64,000 nt of DNA from positions 62,001 to 126,000 of the forward strand of contig NZ_MUYU01000006.1 of assembly GCF_002014825.1 (NCBI RefSeq), in the 5' to 3' direction. The translations under genes and the position numbers were made by a program. Of the stretch, positions 18,518-31,295 are shown in pieces. Under the pieces are notes generated by a model. The model was not told where the DNA came from. It ran no database searches and saw nothing but the letters and a program-made list of their open reading frames with translations. How positions within the stretch are numbered: the first letter of the stretch is position 1; each line of letters starts with the position of its first letter. The DNA is from Moraxella pluranimalium (GTDB taxonomy: Bacteria; Pseudomonadota; Gammaproteobacteria; Pseudomonadales; Moraxellaceae).

Positions 18518-19369
18518 GTGCGTCTGATTTCTACACTAAAATATACAATAATGACAGCGATATTGACCATGACAGCTTATGCCCAAGCAGGCACGGTGAC
18601 GGTGAGTAATTATCCGTTGGCATTGCTGTCAAAAGCCGTCACACAGGGTAATCATGACGCACAAGTACTGCTCGGTGCGGGCGATGTGGGTCATCATGGC
18701 TCACTTGCACCAAGCAAAGTCAAGCTTGTCGAAGACAGTGATTTTGTGGTGTGGTTTGGGGCGGATTTGGAACAAAATTTGGTCAAGACGCTTGATAAAG
18801 CGCCAAATGCCATCTCGTTATTGCAGTTCAATGCTTTTACCCGCTATCCACAGCGTAACATCGACGGTACTGCCAAGCCGAATACGCTAGACCCGCATAT
18901 TTGGCTAAACCCAACCAACGCCAAAGCCATCGTCATGGCACTAGCCGTCATTCATGGTCATGCCAATCCTGATGCCAAAGAAGAATACCAAAAAAATGCA
19001 CAAGCATTTATTGAAGCGATGGATGAAGCCACGCCAAAAGTTGCTGGCTCGGCGCCGGCATCTTATTGGGCGTATCATGATGCTTATCAATATCTTGAGT
19101 CATCAGCAGGGCTGAAATTTGCCGGTGCACTCACACCTGACCACCACCTGAACCCAAAAGCCAGCCAGTTCAAGCTACTTAATAGCACACGACCAACGCC
19201 GCATATGTGCCTAGTATCACAAGGCCCTGTGTCAGATGGTATCAAAAATAAGCTTGGCAATGTGACTATAACCATCCAACAAGAAGATATGAGCGGTGGC
19301 GAAGCGGATTTTGTCGGGGCATGGCAGATGCTTGTGACAAGTATCCAGCAGTGTGTGAATGCAAAATAA
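18518..19369 (+). CDS. znuA: Periplasmic zinc-binding protein ZnuA
   Basis: The 283-residue cluster A-I solute-binding protein captures zinc for ZnuBC. It starts at GTG with AAAGGAG seven bases before. The signal peptide ends near AYAQA (residue 24). Expected histidine ligands are present: GHHGSLAPSKVKL (about 57-69), DPHIWLNPTN near 128, and AYHDAYQYLE near 190. The acidic/histidine-rich loop of E. coli ZnuA is missing; the corresponding region is short (RYPQRNIDGTAKPN). Divergent from zur and followed by its own terminator. Confidence 0.94.
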   Translation: MRLISTLKYTIMTAILTMTAYAQAGTVTVSNYPLALLSKAVTQGNHDAQVLLGAGDVGHHGSLAPSKVKLVEDSDFVVWFGADLEQNLVKTLDKAPNAISLLQFNAFTRYPQRNIDGTAKPNTLDPHIWLNPTNAKAIVMALAVIHGHANPDAKEEYQKNAQAFIEAMDEATPKVAGSAPASYWAYHDAYQYLESSAGLKFAGALTPDHHLNPKASQFKLLNSTRPTPHMCLVSQGPVSDGIKNKLGNVTITIQQEDMSGGEADFVGAWQMLVTSIQQCVNAK

Positions 19370-19406
19370 CACTTGCCCAAGCAAATGACGCTATTTATAA
19401 TACAAC

Positions 19407-19434
19407 GACTTGGTAAATTGCCAAGTCATTTTTT
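19407..19434 (+). terminator. Terminator of znuA
   Basis: GACTTGG / CCAAGTC arms around a seven-base loop followed by ATTTTTT, 37 bases after the znuA stop. It separates znuA from atpI. Confidence 0.8.
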
Positions 19435-19468
19435 ATTGGCCAATCCATCGGTTCTAAAGGCATTTATA

Positions 19469-19870
19469 ATGACCCAACCCGCCAAGCGCAATCATCAGAC
19501 ACTTATCTATCAGCGTCAAAAACGCCAAAGTTATGCCGTACTTGGTGTGATTGTAATTGGTGTCATCACAAGTCTTGTGATGGGTGATGCTCAGTATGCC
19601 ATCGCCAAAGGTATGGCGATGGGTAGTATCGTGGCTTACATCGCCCAAAGTGCTTTTACTTATATTGCATATCATACGACAGGTGCTCGGTATGCTCGGC
19701 AGATAATGCTTAATATGTATCTAGGACAGATGGCCAAATGGCTCATCACTTTAGTGGGACTCGCGTTTACCTTTATATATTTGCCGACGGCGAATGTGAT
19801 TGCTGTTATTATTGGCTATTTGCTGATGATGATCGCACATAGCGTGACGATGTTTTTTACAAAAACCTGA
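19469..19870 (+). CDS. atpI: ATP synthase subunit I-like protein AtpI
   Basis: A 133-residue membrane protein with four hydrophobic helices (about residues 20-37, 43-63, 82-102 and 106-130) and a basic N-terminus containing RQKRQSY, as in AtpI, the assembly factor and possible ion chaperone encoded ahead of atpB. The frame is open further left to 19373, but that would cross the znuA terminator; MTQPAKRNHQ at 19469 is the sensible start. Unusually, a 404-bp gap separates it from atpB. Confidence 0.82.
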   Translation: MTQPAKRNHQTLIYQRQKRQSYAVLGVIVIGVITSLVMGDAQYAIAKGMAMGSIVAYIAQSAFTYIAYHTTGARYARQIMLNMYLGQMAKWLITLVGLAFTFIYLPTANVIAVIIGYLLMMIAHSVTMFFTKT

Positions 19871-21144
<1,274 letters not shown>

Positions 21145-21186
21145 TTTGAAAACTTTTTCACTAACCCTTTTATTTTAGGTCATTAA

Positions 21187-21441
<255 letters not shown>

Positions 21442-21463
21442 GCTGAAACCGTCAGTTTAACGA

Positions 21464-21496
21464 CCACCTTTGTATTGATCACTCAAGCAAAGGTGG
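21464..21496 (+). promoter_or_regulatory. Intercistronic hairpin between atpE and atpF
   Basis: CCACCTTTG and CAAAGGTGG form a perfect 9-bp stem with a 15-base loop in the 91-base atpE-atpF gap. There is no T run after it, so it is not a terminator. It could stabilise the upstream atpBE message or limit readthrough, helping set the high subunit-c stoichiometry. Confidence 0.55.
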
Positions 21497-21532
21497 GTAT
21501 CACCTGACTTTCACTAACAACGAGGTGATTGG

Positions 21533-22000
21533 ATGATCAATTCTACCATTATCGGTCAGATGATTGCGTTTGCGATTTTTGTGCTATTTTGCATGAAATT
21601 CGTATGGCCGCCACTGATCGGCGCGATTAATGAGCGTCAAAGAAAAATCCAAGACGGCTTAACTGCCGCAGAAAAAGCGAAAGCAGACCTAGCTTCTGCT
21701 GATAAGCAAATCGAACAAGAATTTGCCGCAGCAAAAACCGAAGCAGCTTCTATCATTGAGCGTGCAAACAAAACCGCTAACCAAATGATCGAAGATGCAA
21801 AAGCTCAAGCACGCCTAGAAGGCGAGCGCATCATTGCACAAGCACACGCAACTATCGAGCAAGAAGTTGCTCAGTCTCGTGATCAGCTTCGTAAGCAAGT
21901 CGCTCAATTGGCTGTGTTAGGTGCAGAAAAGATTTTGCAAGACAAAGTCAATGAACAAGAACACGCCAGCATGCTTGACCAGTTGGCGGCTAAGCTGTAA
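21533..22000 (+). CDS. atpF: ATP synthase F0 subunit b
   Basis: The 155-residue stator subunit has one N-terminal membrane helix ([20 protein letters not shown], about residues 6-25) followed by a long charged coiled coil (about 35-150) that reaches the top of F1 and binds delta. The conserved [19 protein letters not shown] follows the membrane segment. Length matches E. coli b (156). GAGGTGA precedes the start. Confidence 0.97.
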   Translation: MINSTIIGQMIAFAIFVLFCMKFVWPPLIGAINERQRKIQDGLTAAEKAKADLASADKQIEQEFAAAKTEAASIIERANKTANQMIEDAKAQARLEGERIIAQAHATIEQEVAQSRDQLRKQVAQLAVLGAEKILQDKVNEQEHASMLDQLAAKL

Positions 22001-22012
22001 TTAGAGGATAAC

Positions 22013-22561
22013 ATGGCTGAACTATCTACCTTAGCAAGACCATATGCCAAAGCAGCATTTGACTACGCTAAAGAGCAAAATGCAATTAACAACTGGGAAA
22101 CCTATTTGTCAGTTGCAAGCAGTATTGTGCGTAATGAAGACTTTGCTTCACTACTAAGCAATCCAGCCATTTCTGCAGATCAAAAGGCAGAGATTTTGAT
22201 TGATGCCTGCAATAAACTATCAGCAGAAGAAGCTTCTCAAGCGTTGGGTAATTTTACCAAACAGCTAGCAGAGCATGACCGTTTGGCGCTATTGCCAGAA
22301 ATTCATGCGCTTTACAGTAAGCTAAAATCACAAGAGCTAAAACAGGTTGACGCTTACGTTACTTCAGCCTATCCGCTAACAGAAGCCCAGCGTAAAAACC
22401 TGCAAGAACGTCTTGCTATCTCGACAGGCTCTATCGTTATCTTGCATGAAGAAGTCGATCCAGAGCTACTTGGTGGGGCGACGATTAAAGTGGGCGACAA
22501 GTTTACTGATGGCTCAGTGCGTGGCAAGTTAAAACAATTAAAGACTCAGCTAACTGCGTAA
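22013..22561 (+). CDS. atpH: ATP synthase F1 subunit delta
   Basis: The 182-residue delta subunit joins the b dimer to the F1 head. The N-terminal helical domain starts STLARPYAKAAFDYAKEQ, typical of the family, and the C-terminal signature is LLGGATIKVGDKFTDGSVRG (about 155-174). It starts 12 bases after atpF with AGAGGA before the ATG. Confidence 0.97.
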   Translation: MAELSTLARPYAKAAFDYAKEQNAINNWETYLSVASSIVRNEDFASLLSNPAISADQKAEILIDACNKLSAEEASQALGNFTKQLAEHDRLALLPEIHALYSKLKSQELKQVDAYVTSAYPLTEAQRKNLQERLAISTGSIVILHEEVDPELLGGATIKVGDKFTDGSVRGKLKQLKTQLTA

Positions 22562-22595
22562 GCGGTCGGCTGTCTAATTTAAAGGAAACAAGGCA

Positions 22596-24140
22596 ATGCA
22601 ACAATTGAATCCAGCCGAAATCAGCAATCTGATTAAGCAGCGTATTCAAGACCTTGACGTAGGCGCAACTGCAAAAACTGAAGGCGTTATCGTCAGTGTC
22701 TCTGATGGTATTGTGCAGATTCATGGCCTAGAAGAGGCAATGTATGGCGAGATGATCGAGTTTGAAGGCGGTGTCTATGGTATGGCACTTAACCTTGAAC
22801 AAGATTCAGTCGGTGCAGTTGTACTGGGTGAATATCTAAGCCTGCAAGAAGGTCAAAAAGCTTATTGCACAGGCCGTATTTTGGAAGTTCCAGTTGGACC
22901 AGAACTTCTAGGTCGTGTCGTTGACGCTTTGGGTAACCCAATCGATGGTAAAGGCCCAATCAATGCGAAACTCACTGATAAAGTTGAAAAAATCGCACCA
23001 GGCGTTATTGCTCGTCAATCAGTCGATGAGCCTGTAATGACTGGCTATAAAGCAGTAGATACCATGATTCCGATCGGTCGTGGTCAGCGTGAGCTAATCA
23101 TTGGTGACCGCCAAACCGGTAAAACTGCACTAGCAATCGATGCGATCATCGCTCAAAAAGATTCTGGCATCAAGTGTGTGTATGTTGCCGTTGGTCAAAA
23201 GCGTTCAACCATCGCAAACGTTGTGCGTAAGCTAGAAGAGACTGGTGCATTGGCATATACGACTGTTGTTGTTGCATCTGCTTCTGAGCCTGCTGCACTA
23301 CAGTACATCGCGCCTTATTCAGGCTGTACAATGGGCGAATACTTCCGTGATCGTGGTGAAGATGCACTGATTGTATATGACGATCTGTCAAAACAAGCGG
23401 TTGCTTATCGTCAAATTTCATTGCTACTACGTCGTCCACCAGGACGTGAAGCATATCCAGGTGACGTATTCTATCTACACTCACGCCTACTAGAGCGTGC
23501 GTCACGTGTCAATGCTGACTATGTTGAAGCATTCACCAATGGCGAAGTAAAAGGCAAAACTGGTTCTTTGACCGCATTGCCTATCATTGAAACCCAAGCT
23601 GGTGACGTTTCTGCATTCGTACCAACAAACGTAATTTCGATTACTGACGGTCAGATTTTCCTAGAGTCAAACCTATTTAACTCAGGTATCCGTCCTGCGG
23701 TAAACGCTGGTATTTCGGTATCTCGTGTTGGTGGTGCTGCGCAAACCAAAATCATCAAAAAGCTATCAGGCGGTATCCGTACTGCACTAGCTCAGTATCG
23801 TGAACTAGCAGCGTTTGCTCAGTTTGCTTCTGACCTTGATGATGCAACCAAGCAACAGCTAGAGCATGGTGTTCGTGTAACTGAGCTAATGAAGCAAAAG
23901 CAATACGCACCAATGTCTATCGCTGACCAAGCAGCTGTCATTTATGCTTCAAACGAAGGCTATTTGGCTGATGTTGCTGTAGAAAAAATTGGCGCGTTCG
24001 AAGAGTCGTTCCTACGTTATCTACGTACCGAACACGCTGCATTGATGACTGAAATCGACGAAACTGCTAACTACAATGATGACATTGAAGGTCGTCTAAA
24101 AGCTGCAGTTGAAGCGTTCAAAGCATCACACAGCTTCTAA
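22596..24140 (+). CDS. atpA: ATP synthase F1 subunit alpha
   Basis: The 514-residue alpha subunit holds the non-catalytic nucleotide sites and lines the catalytic ones. Walker A is [14 protein letters not shown] (about 169-182), and the alpha/beta signature is near 366 ([18 protein letters not shown]), containing the arginine-finger arginine. N-terminal [14 protein letters not shown] is typical. Ribosome-binding site AAAGGA. Normal length (E. coli 513). Confidence 0.99.
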   Translation: MQQLNPAEISNLIKQRIQDLDVGATAKTEGVIVSVSDGIVQIHGLEEAMYGEMIEFEGGVYGMALNLEQDSVGAVVLGEYLSLQEGQKAYCTGRILEVPVGPELLGRVVDALGNPIDGKGPINAKLTDKVEKIAPGVIARQSVDEPVMTGYKAVDTMIPIGRGQRELIIGDRQTGKTALAIDAIIAQKDSGIKCVYVAVGQKRSTIANVVRKLEETGALAYTTVVVASASEPAALQYIAPYSGCTMGEYFRDRGEDALIVYDDLSKQAVAYRQISLLLRRPPGREAYPGDVFYLHSRLLERASRVNADYVEAFTNGEVKGKTGSLTALPIIETQAGDVSAFVPTNVISITDGQIFLESNLFNSGIRPAVNAGISVSRVGGAAQTKIIKKLSGGIRTALAQYRELAAFAQFASDLDDATKQQLEHGVRVTELMKQKQYAPMSIADQAAVIYASNEGYLADVAVEKIGAFEESFLRYLRTEHAALMTEIDETANYNDDIEGRLKAAVEAFKASHSF

Positions 24141-24225
24141 GCTGTATTCAAGCAATATGGTGTGTTAAGCGTTGTTTTAACGCACCATAAACCCATTCTA
24201 AGATAAGTCCAGTATTGGAATAACT

Positions 24226-25098
24226 ATGGCAAGCTTAAAAGAAATTCGTGCAAAAGTAACCAGCATTAAAAGCACGCAGAAGATTACTCGTGCAATGCAA
24301 ATGGTGGCTGCCAGTAAAATGCGTCGTGCTCAAGAGCGAATGGAAGCAGGTCGTCCTTATGCTGACGGTATGCGTCGCGTTATCTCGCATTTAGTGCAGG
24401 CACAATCGGACTACAAGCACCCATATATGGTAAGCCGTCCTGTCAATCGTGTTGGCTTTGTGGTGGTTACTTCTGACCGTGGCTTAGCAGGTGGCTTGAA
24501 CATTAACTTGTTCAAAAACTTGCTTAAAAAAGTCAAAAGTTATCAAGAGCAATCTGTTGAGATTGAGTTTGCTGTTATTGGTGCAAAAGGCGTTGGATTT
24601 TTCAAAAACTTTGGTGGCAAAGTAACTTGTGCCGTAACCGATTACGGTGACAATCCATCACTTGAGCAAATTAACACGCCAGTTCAAGCGATGCTTGATG
24701 ACTACCTAAATGGTAAGTTGGATCGCATTTATTTGGTGTACAACCAATTTATCAATGCAATGGCTCAAAAACCAGTAGCTGAGCAAATTGTACCTTTGGC
24801 AGAAGCAGAATTTGATGATGCTAAGCTACAAGCACATAGCTGGGATTATATCTACGAGCCTGATACCAAGACGCTAATTGATAGCCTGCTATTGCGCTAT
24901 ATTGAATCGATTGTTTATCAATCAGTGCGTGAAAACATTGCATCAGAACAATCAGCGCGTATGGTAGCAATGAAGGCAGCAACAGATAATGCTGGTAACT
25001 TAATTAAAGAACTACAGTTGGTTTATAACAAGCTGCGTCAAGCGGCGATTACCCGAGAGATTTCGGAAATCGTTGGCGGTGCTGCCGCTGTTTCTTAA
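24226..25098 (+). CDS. atpG: ATP synthase F1 subunit gamma
   Basis: The 290-residue gamma subunit is the rotating central stalk. The N-terminal helix [20 protein letters not shown] and [19 protein letters not shown], the middle [15 protein letters not shown], and the C-terminal helix ending [19 protein letters not shown] (family signature ITxEIxEIxxGAxA) are intact. Length matches E. coli (287). Confidence 0.98.
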   Translation: MASLKEIRAKVTSIKSTQKITRAMQMVAASKMRRAQERMEAGRPYADGMRRVISHLVQAQSDYKHPYMVSRPVNRVGFVVVTSDRGLAGGLNINLFKNLLKKVKSYQEQSVEIEFAVIGAKGVGFFKNFGGKVTCAVTDYGDNPSLEQINTPVQAMLDDYLNGKLDRIYLVYNQFINAMAQKPVAEQIVPLAEAEFDDAKLQAHSWDYIYEPDTKTLIDSLLLRYIESIVYQSVRENIASEQSARMVAMKAATDNAGNLIKELQLVYNKLRQAAITREISEIVGGAAAVS

Positions 25099-25121
25099 TT
25101 GACTAAATTATAGAAAAATAG

Positions 25122-26555
<1,434 letters not shown>

Positions 26556-26635
26556 TTGTGCCAAATCAGATGATTGCCTATGTGCAGTCATCTGATTCAA
26601 CTTAGAACCGTTCCTAGTTATTATGGGAGATTATC

Positions 26636-27055
26636 ATGGCAACTTTTAAATGCCGAGTTGTAAGTGCTCGCGAAGAGTTGTATTCTGGCGATGTTAGCAT
26701 GCTAATCGCATCGGGTCATGGTGGTGAAATCGGTATTTTGGCAGGTCATACGCCATTAATCACGCTTTTAAAACCAGGTGCAATGCGTCTAAAATCAGCT
26801 GATGGCACATCTGAAGAAGTTATCTATGTTTCAGGTGGTGTGCTAGAAGTTCAACCAAATGTAGTAACTGTCCTAGCTGATAGTGCTGATCGAGCTAAAG
26901 ATCTTGATGAAGCTAAGATTGCTGAAGCTCGCCGTGCGGCAGAGCAAATGCTTGTCAATCAGTCTGACACGCTACAAACAAACGCTGCATTAGCTGCATT
27001 AGCAGAATCTGTGGCTCAGCTACAAACCATTCAAAAGTACAAAAACCGTGCCTAA
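26636..27055 (+). CDS. atpC: ATP synthase F1 subunit epsilon
   Basis: The 139-residue epsilon subunit joins gamma to the c ring and can inhibit ATP hydrolysis. The N-terminal beta sandwich (FKCRVVSAREELYSGDVSML, GHTPLITLLKPG) and the C-terminal two-helix inhibitory arm (about residues 90-137, alanine-rich) are both present. Last ATP synthase gene. No terminator separates it from bfmR 39 bases downstream. Confidence 0.97.
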   Translation: MATFKCRVVSAREELYSGDVSMLIASGHGGEIGILAGHTPLITLLKPGAMRLKSADGTSEEVIYVSGGVLEVQPNVVTVLADSADRAKDLDEAKIAEARRAAEQMLVNQSDTLQTNAALAALAESVAQLQTIQKYKNRA

Positions 27056-27094
27056 TCGGTTTATGAGTTAAGTAATCCGCTTTAAGGATCAATC

Positions 27095-27814
27095 ATGACT
27101 GCAACTCCTGAAAAAGAAGGTATGCCGAGAATCTTAATCGTCGAAGATGATGAAAGATTGGCAATGCTCACCCAAGACTATCTAAGACGCAACGATTTGG
27201 ATGTTGCTTTGGAAACTGATGGTACACGTGCGATTCGTCGTATTATCAGTGAGCAGCCTGATTTGGTTGTGCTTGATGTCATGCTACCGGGTAGCGATGG
27301 TCTGACGGTCTGCCGTGAAGTTCGTCCGCATTATCAGCAGCCGATTTTGATGTTGACTGCTCGCACAGACGATATGGATCAGGTGCTAGGTCTTGAGATG
27401 GGTGCGGATGACTACGTCGCCAAACCTGTTCAGCCTCGTGTACTATTGGCTCGTATTCGTGCTTTGCTCCGTCGTTCTGAATCAGCACCAACTGATGATT
27501 CACCGCAGCGTCTTGAGTTTGGCGATTTGGTCATTGACAATGGTGGCCGTTCAGTCACGCTTAATGATGAATTGGTTGACTTCACCAGTGCTGAATATGA
27601 CTTGCTATGGCTATTGGCTTCTAATGCTGGTCGTATTTTGTCTCGTGAAGATATCTTTGAACGTCTTCGTGGTATCGAATATGATGGTCAAGACCGTTCA
27701 ATTGATGTGCGTATTTCTCGTATTCGTCCAAAAATCGGTGACGATCCAGAGAATCCAAAGCGCATCAAAACTGTTCGCAGTAAAGGATATCTATTTGTCA
27801 AAGAAGGCAACTAA
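27095..27814 (+). CDS. bfmR: OmpR-family response regulator, RstA/BfmR type
   Basis: A 239-residue response regulator. The receiver domain (about residues 12-125) has the acidic pocket VEDDE, phospho-acceptor Asp in DLVVLDVMLPGSDG (near 60) and conserved Lys in ADDYVAKPVQPR. The winged-helix DNA-binding domain follows (about 145-237: VDFTSAEYDLLWLLASNAGR, DVRISRIRPKIGDD, KTVRSKGYLFV). The RIRPKIGDDPxNPKRIKTVRSKGYLF ending marks the RstA/BfmR branch, which in Acinetobacter controls envelope, biofilm and stress genes. The partner kinase follows after 63 bases. Confidence 0.85.
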   Translation: MTATPEKEGMPRILIVEDDERLAMLTQDYLRRNDLDVALETDGTRAIRRIISEQPDLVVLDVMLPGSDGLTVCREVRPHYQQPILMLTARTDDMDQVLGLEMGADDYVAKPVQPRVLLARIRALLRRSESAPTDDSPQRLEFGDLVIDNGGRSVTLNDELVDFTSAEYDLLWLLASNAGRILSREDIFERLRGIEYDGQDRSIDVRISRIRPKIGDDPENPKRIKTVRSKGYLFVKEGN

Positions 27815-27877
27815 TGCCTTTGTTTGAACTAAAAGCTGGCATTTTGCTGGCTTTTATTTTTGTAGTTAGGTTGTGCC

Positions 27878-29572
27878 ATGTCTCGTGTTACGCTCAATGA
27901 ACGAAGTATATTTTTTAGAATATATGCAGGACTTTTATTAGTCTGCGTTTGTGTGGCTTTTTTTGCTTATCTATTGGTGGATACACTCAACCAAGAGCGT
28001 GTCCAAAGCTACCGTGAGACTGTTGCAACAGGCGTGTTTTATTTGATTGGTCAAGGCGTAACCAATCAGACTTCCGAATCTGCACGGACATATTGGCTAG
28101 ATGATGCTAGTCGTTTGTTTGGTAGTGCATTTTCGGTCGTCCCTGCTGATAGTGTTGATCTAAAATCACGTGAGCTGAGACGCCTTGAGCAAGAAAAGAC
28201 CGTCGTTCGCTATGACCATGCTACCAATGAGTACACGATTTATCATCGTATCGCAGGTGAAAATCAGCTTTTGACCGTTCGTGTGCAGCAAGTTGGTGAG
28301 CGACAAGTGCGAGCTTTGGCGATTTTTTTGCTTGATGATTTATCTTATTATCAGACGCTGGATTCCAAGCGTCAACGTCTGGATTTTTTGAGTCAAAAAT
28401 TTTCGTTCCCAATCAACCTACAATCGATTGCTGATATTAATCTTGATCAAGATCAAATCGAACGCCTTCGCCGTGACGATCCTGTGATCGTCTATGAAGA
28501 AGGGGGTAGTGTCCAAAACTCGGTGATTACCGTGATTGCGCCATCGGATGTCGAAGGTCGTGTGATTGTCATCGGGCCTGTATCACTGTTTAAATGGTTT
28601 CCATTTAATCTGTTGGCTAGTGTCGTATTGATTTGTATGCTGCTGATTGGGCTTGGGGTTTATGGCTTGATTTTCCCACTTGAGCGGCGCTTGCGACTAC
28701 TACAAGTTGGTGTTGACCGAGTTTCTGAAGGTAATCTTGATACTAAGGTGCAAGTGGTTGGTAATGATGATATTGCTCGCTTGACGACGACATTCAATGC
28801 GATGACGGCACACATCAAGCGGCTGATTGAATCACAGCGTGAACTGACTCGTGCGGTATCGCATGAACTGCGTACGCCGGTGGCTCGTATTCGCTTTGCG
28901 GTGGATATGCTTGCTGATACCGATGATGCCGATTCTCGTCAGCTCCAAAAAAACTATATCGATGATGATATCGAATCGTTGGATGAATTGATTGATGAGA
29001 TTTTGACCTATGCCAAGCTAGAAGAAGGCTCGCCAAAGCTGGATTGGGAAATGGTCAATTTGCGTGAACTGCTTGAGCAGATTGAGCGTGAAACTAAGGC
29101 ATTGGGTAAGCCAATTAATATCGTCAGCCAACTACCATCGCCCAAGATATTTGCCATGGCGGATCGTCGATATCTGCATCGTGTGGTACAAAATTTGGTG
29201 GGTAATGCCTTACGTTATGCCGAAGATACTGTCATGGTGTCGGCAGGGGTGGATAAAGGTATGGCATTTATTTGTGTAGAAGATAATGGTCAAGGCATTG
29301 CCGAAGAAGATCGTGAAAAAGTCTTTATCCCGTTTGCCCGTCTTGATGACAGTCGCACCCGTGCATCGGGCGGTTATGGCTTGGGTTTATCGATTGTGAG
29401 TCGTATTGCTTTTTGGTTTAATGCGACATTGTCAGTGGATGAAAGTCCAAGCCTGCATGGTGCGCGATTTATGATGGTGTGGCCAATCAAGCAAGTGGGC
29501 GTTACCATTTTGGCAGATGAGCTTACCCAAGAACGTGTCGAAAAAACTATTCAGCAATCCAGTGGCCTATAA
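27878..29572 (+). CDS. bfmS: Sensor histidine kinase, RstB/BfmS type
   Basis: A 564-residue inner-membrane kinase paired with the upstream regulator. It has a first membrane helix (about residues 14-32), a periplasmic sensor region of ~200 residues without recognised motifs, a second helix (about 247-268), HAMP (RRLRLLQVGVDRVSEGNLDT), H-box RAVSHELRTPVARIRFAVDM, N-box NLVGNALRYAE, and G boxes VEDNGQGI and GYGLGLSIVSRI. A long C-terminal tail (VGVTILADELTQ) follows the ATPase domain. Ends at a strong terminator. Confidence 0.85.
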   Translation: MSRVTLNERSIFFRIYAGLLLVCVCVAFFAYLLVDTLNQERVQSYRETVATGVFYLIGQGVTNQTSESARTYWLDDASRLFGSAFSVVPADSVDLKSRELRRLEQEKTVVRYDHATNEYTIYHRIAGENQLLTVRVQQVGERQVRALAIFLLDDLSYYQTLDSKRQRLDFLSQKFSFPINLQSIADINLDQDQIERLRRDDPVIVYEEGGSVQNSVITVIAPSDVEGRVIVIGPVSLFKWFPFNLLASVVLICMLLIGLGVYGLIFPLERRLRLLQVGVDRVSEGNLDTKVQVVGNDDIARLTTTFNAMTAHIKRLIESQRELTRAVSHELRTPVARIRFAVDMLADTDDADSRQLQKNYIDDDIESLDELIDEILTYAKLEEGSPKLDWEMVNLRELLEQIERETKALGKPINIVSQLPSPKIFAMADRRYLHRVVQNLVGNALRYAEDTVMVSAGVDKGMAFICVEDNGQGIAEEDREKVFIPFARLDDSRTRASGGYGLGLSIVSRIAFWFNATLSVDESPSLHGARFMMVWPIKQVGVTILADELTQERVEKTIQQSSGL

Positions 29573-29610
29573 AAAAACGGCTTGTAAAACCTACAAGCCG
29601 TTTTTTTTTT
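29573..29610 (+). terminator. Terminator after the bfmRS pair
   Basis: ACGGCTTGTA / TACAAGCCGT, perfect 10-bp arms, five-base loop and a run of ten T. It would also end any readthrough from the atp operon. Confidence 0.9.
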
Positions 29611-29664
29611 GTGAATTTATTTTTCAAATAATTAATCAATTAAGAAACCATTTCTTAGTCGATT

Positions 29665-31056
29665 TTAGTCAGGTTGTAAGCTTGATGGCTGAGCTTTTTG
29701 GATTAATTGTGTCATCAAAGGAATCTTGGCGCAGACTTGCAGACCGCCCGATGGGTGATTGATTGCCTCAACCTCCCCTTGATGTAGGCGAGCAATACGG
29801 CTGACGATAGCAAGTCCAAGTCCACTACCTTGTGTGGTGCGAGCGGATTCACCTCGTTCAAAAGGCTGCATGATACGCTCAAGCTGATCTTCGGCGACGC
29901 CATCACCCTCATCTCGGACACAAATAACTAGGGTTGGGTGCGCCTCTTCTTCATTATCATCAGGCGGCAATATCGTCGCTGACAAGTGAATAGGCTGCTC
30001 ACCATAGCGAATGGCATTATTCACCAAATTGACAATCAGACGCTTGATGGATAAAGGGCGGACAGGCAATGGCTGATTAATGGTGGATTCATAAATAAAG
30101 CGGGTATCTGCAAATTGAATCATGATTTCCTTAAAAATCACATCCAAATTGGTCGGCTTGACAGGCTCGTCTGAGCCATCTTTCATAAATGAAATAAACT
30201 GCTCCAAAATCGCATCCATGTCTTCGATGTCATAGACCAAACCTTCGCGAAAAAACTCATCCGGTAGCATCTCAGCAGTCAGACGCATCCGAGTCAGTGG
30301 GGTGCGTAGGTCATGACTGATGCCTGCTAGCATGATGGTACGCTCTTTTTGGGCTTGGTTGAGCGTGGTGAATAGGCGGTTAAATGCAGTATTGACTTGG
30401 CGGATTTCGCTTTGACCTGTTTGCGTTGGCAGTGTTGTTGCATGACCTTGAGTGATATAGTCATTGGCAGCACGCTCAAGTCGCTTGAGTGGGCGGTTTA
30501 AGCCACGAATCAGCACCCAAATGGTCAGCATAGTCAAAAAAGGAATGCCAAACACAAAACCAACCAGCACCCCTGTACTGTACTGCGAATAGTGCATCAT
30601 CGGCTCACGAATCCAGATGTGCGGATTGGCACTGTCTTGAATCCAGAGCTTTGGCGATGGCTTGAACTTAAAATACACTTGAACTTCACGACCCAATGAG
30701 CGTCCCACTTCATCTGCGATGATTTGCGTGATGTTGGTGATGATGGCTTTGTCGGTCACGTCAGGAAATTCAGCAGGATTATCAATGATTTCTATGTGCG
30801 TATTTTCTTTGAGCCAAGCCACAAGCTCGGGATTGTCACGCCATTCTTGTTTAGCAGAAGTTAACAGCTTGATTTCACTGGCTAGATAGCTGGCATGATT
30901 TTTGAGCTCTGGCAGATACAGACTACGCCAAAATAACCAAATTGACAGCGACACACTGACAAAGACAATAAAAAACACGATGGCAACAGTCTGTAGTGTA
31001 TTCGAATATAGGCGATAGTGCAATTTTGATAAAATATGTCGCAAAGTTTTATTCAT
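29665..31056 (-). CDS. envZ: EnvZ-like sensor histidine kinase without adjacent regulator
   Basis: A 463-residue osmosensor-type kinase. First membrane helix about residues 22-45, periplasmic domain, second helix about 163-185 (GVLVGFVFGIPFLTMLTIWV), HAMP (NRPLKRLERAANDYITQG), H-box MLAGISHDLRTPLTRMRLTA as in EnvZ, N-box LIVNLVNNAIRYGEQ, and GSGLGLAIVSRIARLHQGEV. The DLRTPLTRMRLxxEM block is the EnvZ subfamily hallmark. No ompR gene lies next to it here, unlike the usual ompR-envZ operon; the upstream neighbour is the divergent rpsP operon. Name given by similarity only. Confidence 0.8.
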   Translation of the reverse strand: MNKTLRHILSKLHYRLYSNTLQTVAIVFFIVFVSVSLSIWLFWRSLYLPELKNHASYLASEIKLLTSAKQEWRDNPELVAWLKENTHIEIIDNPAEFPDVTDKAIITNITQIIADEVGRSLGREVQVYFKFKPSPKLWIQDSANPHIWIREPMMHYSQYSTGVLVGFVFGIPFLTMLTIWVLIRGLNRPLKRLERAANDYITQGHATTLPTQTGQSEIRQVNTAFNRLFTTLNQAQKERTIMLAGISHDLRTPLTRMRLTAEMLPDEFFREGLVYDIEDMDAILEQFISFMKDGSDEPVKPTNLDVIFKEIMIQFADTRFIYESTINQPLPVRPLSIKRLIVNLVNNAIRYGEQPIHLSATILPPDDNEEEAHPTLVICVRDEGDGVAEDQLERIMQPFERGESARTTQGSGLGLAIVSRIARLHQGEVEAINHPSGGLQVCAKIPLMTQLIQKAQPSSLQPD

Positions 31057-31145
31057 AAAAAATCTGCCAATAACCTGTTATCGCCATTGTATCACAGCTT
31101 TTGTAGCAAAAATGTAGATTATTTGCCAAAAAAGCAAATTTTTAC

Positions 31146-31174
31146 TTTAAAGATGACAAAATCCTTGCTATAAT
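31146..31174 (+). promoter_or_regulatory. Extended -10 promoter of the rpsP operon
   Basis: TATAAT at 31169-31174 preceded by TGC (extended -10), with TTTAAA (4 of 6 to consensus) 17 bases upstream. It would give a leader of roughly 115 bases before rpsP. Confidence 0.6.
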
Positions 31175-31295
31175 TAACGCCTTTTAGTGGTTCAGGTTCG
31201 TAAACGGCTCATCCTCAACTTCATCGAATCTGTATCATGCTCTAATTCTTGCACAAATTATTTTTTTTGTTTTTAAACTTTTAAAGAGAGTTATC

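Noticed and set aside
19373..19468. Extra N-terminal extension of AtpI
   Set aside because: It would run through the znuA terminator, has no ribosome-binding site and does not resemble AtpI proteins.
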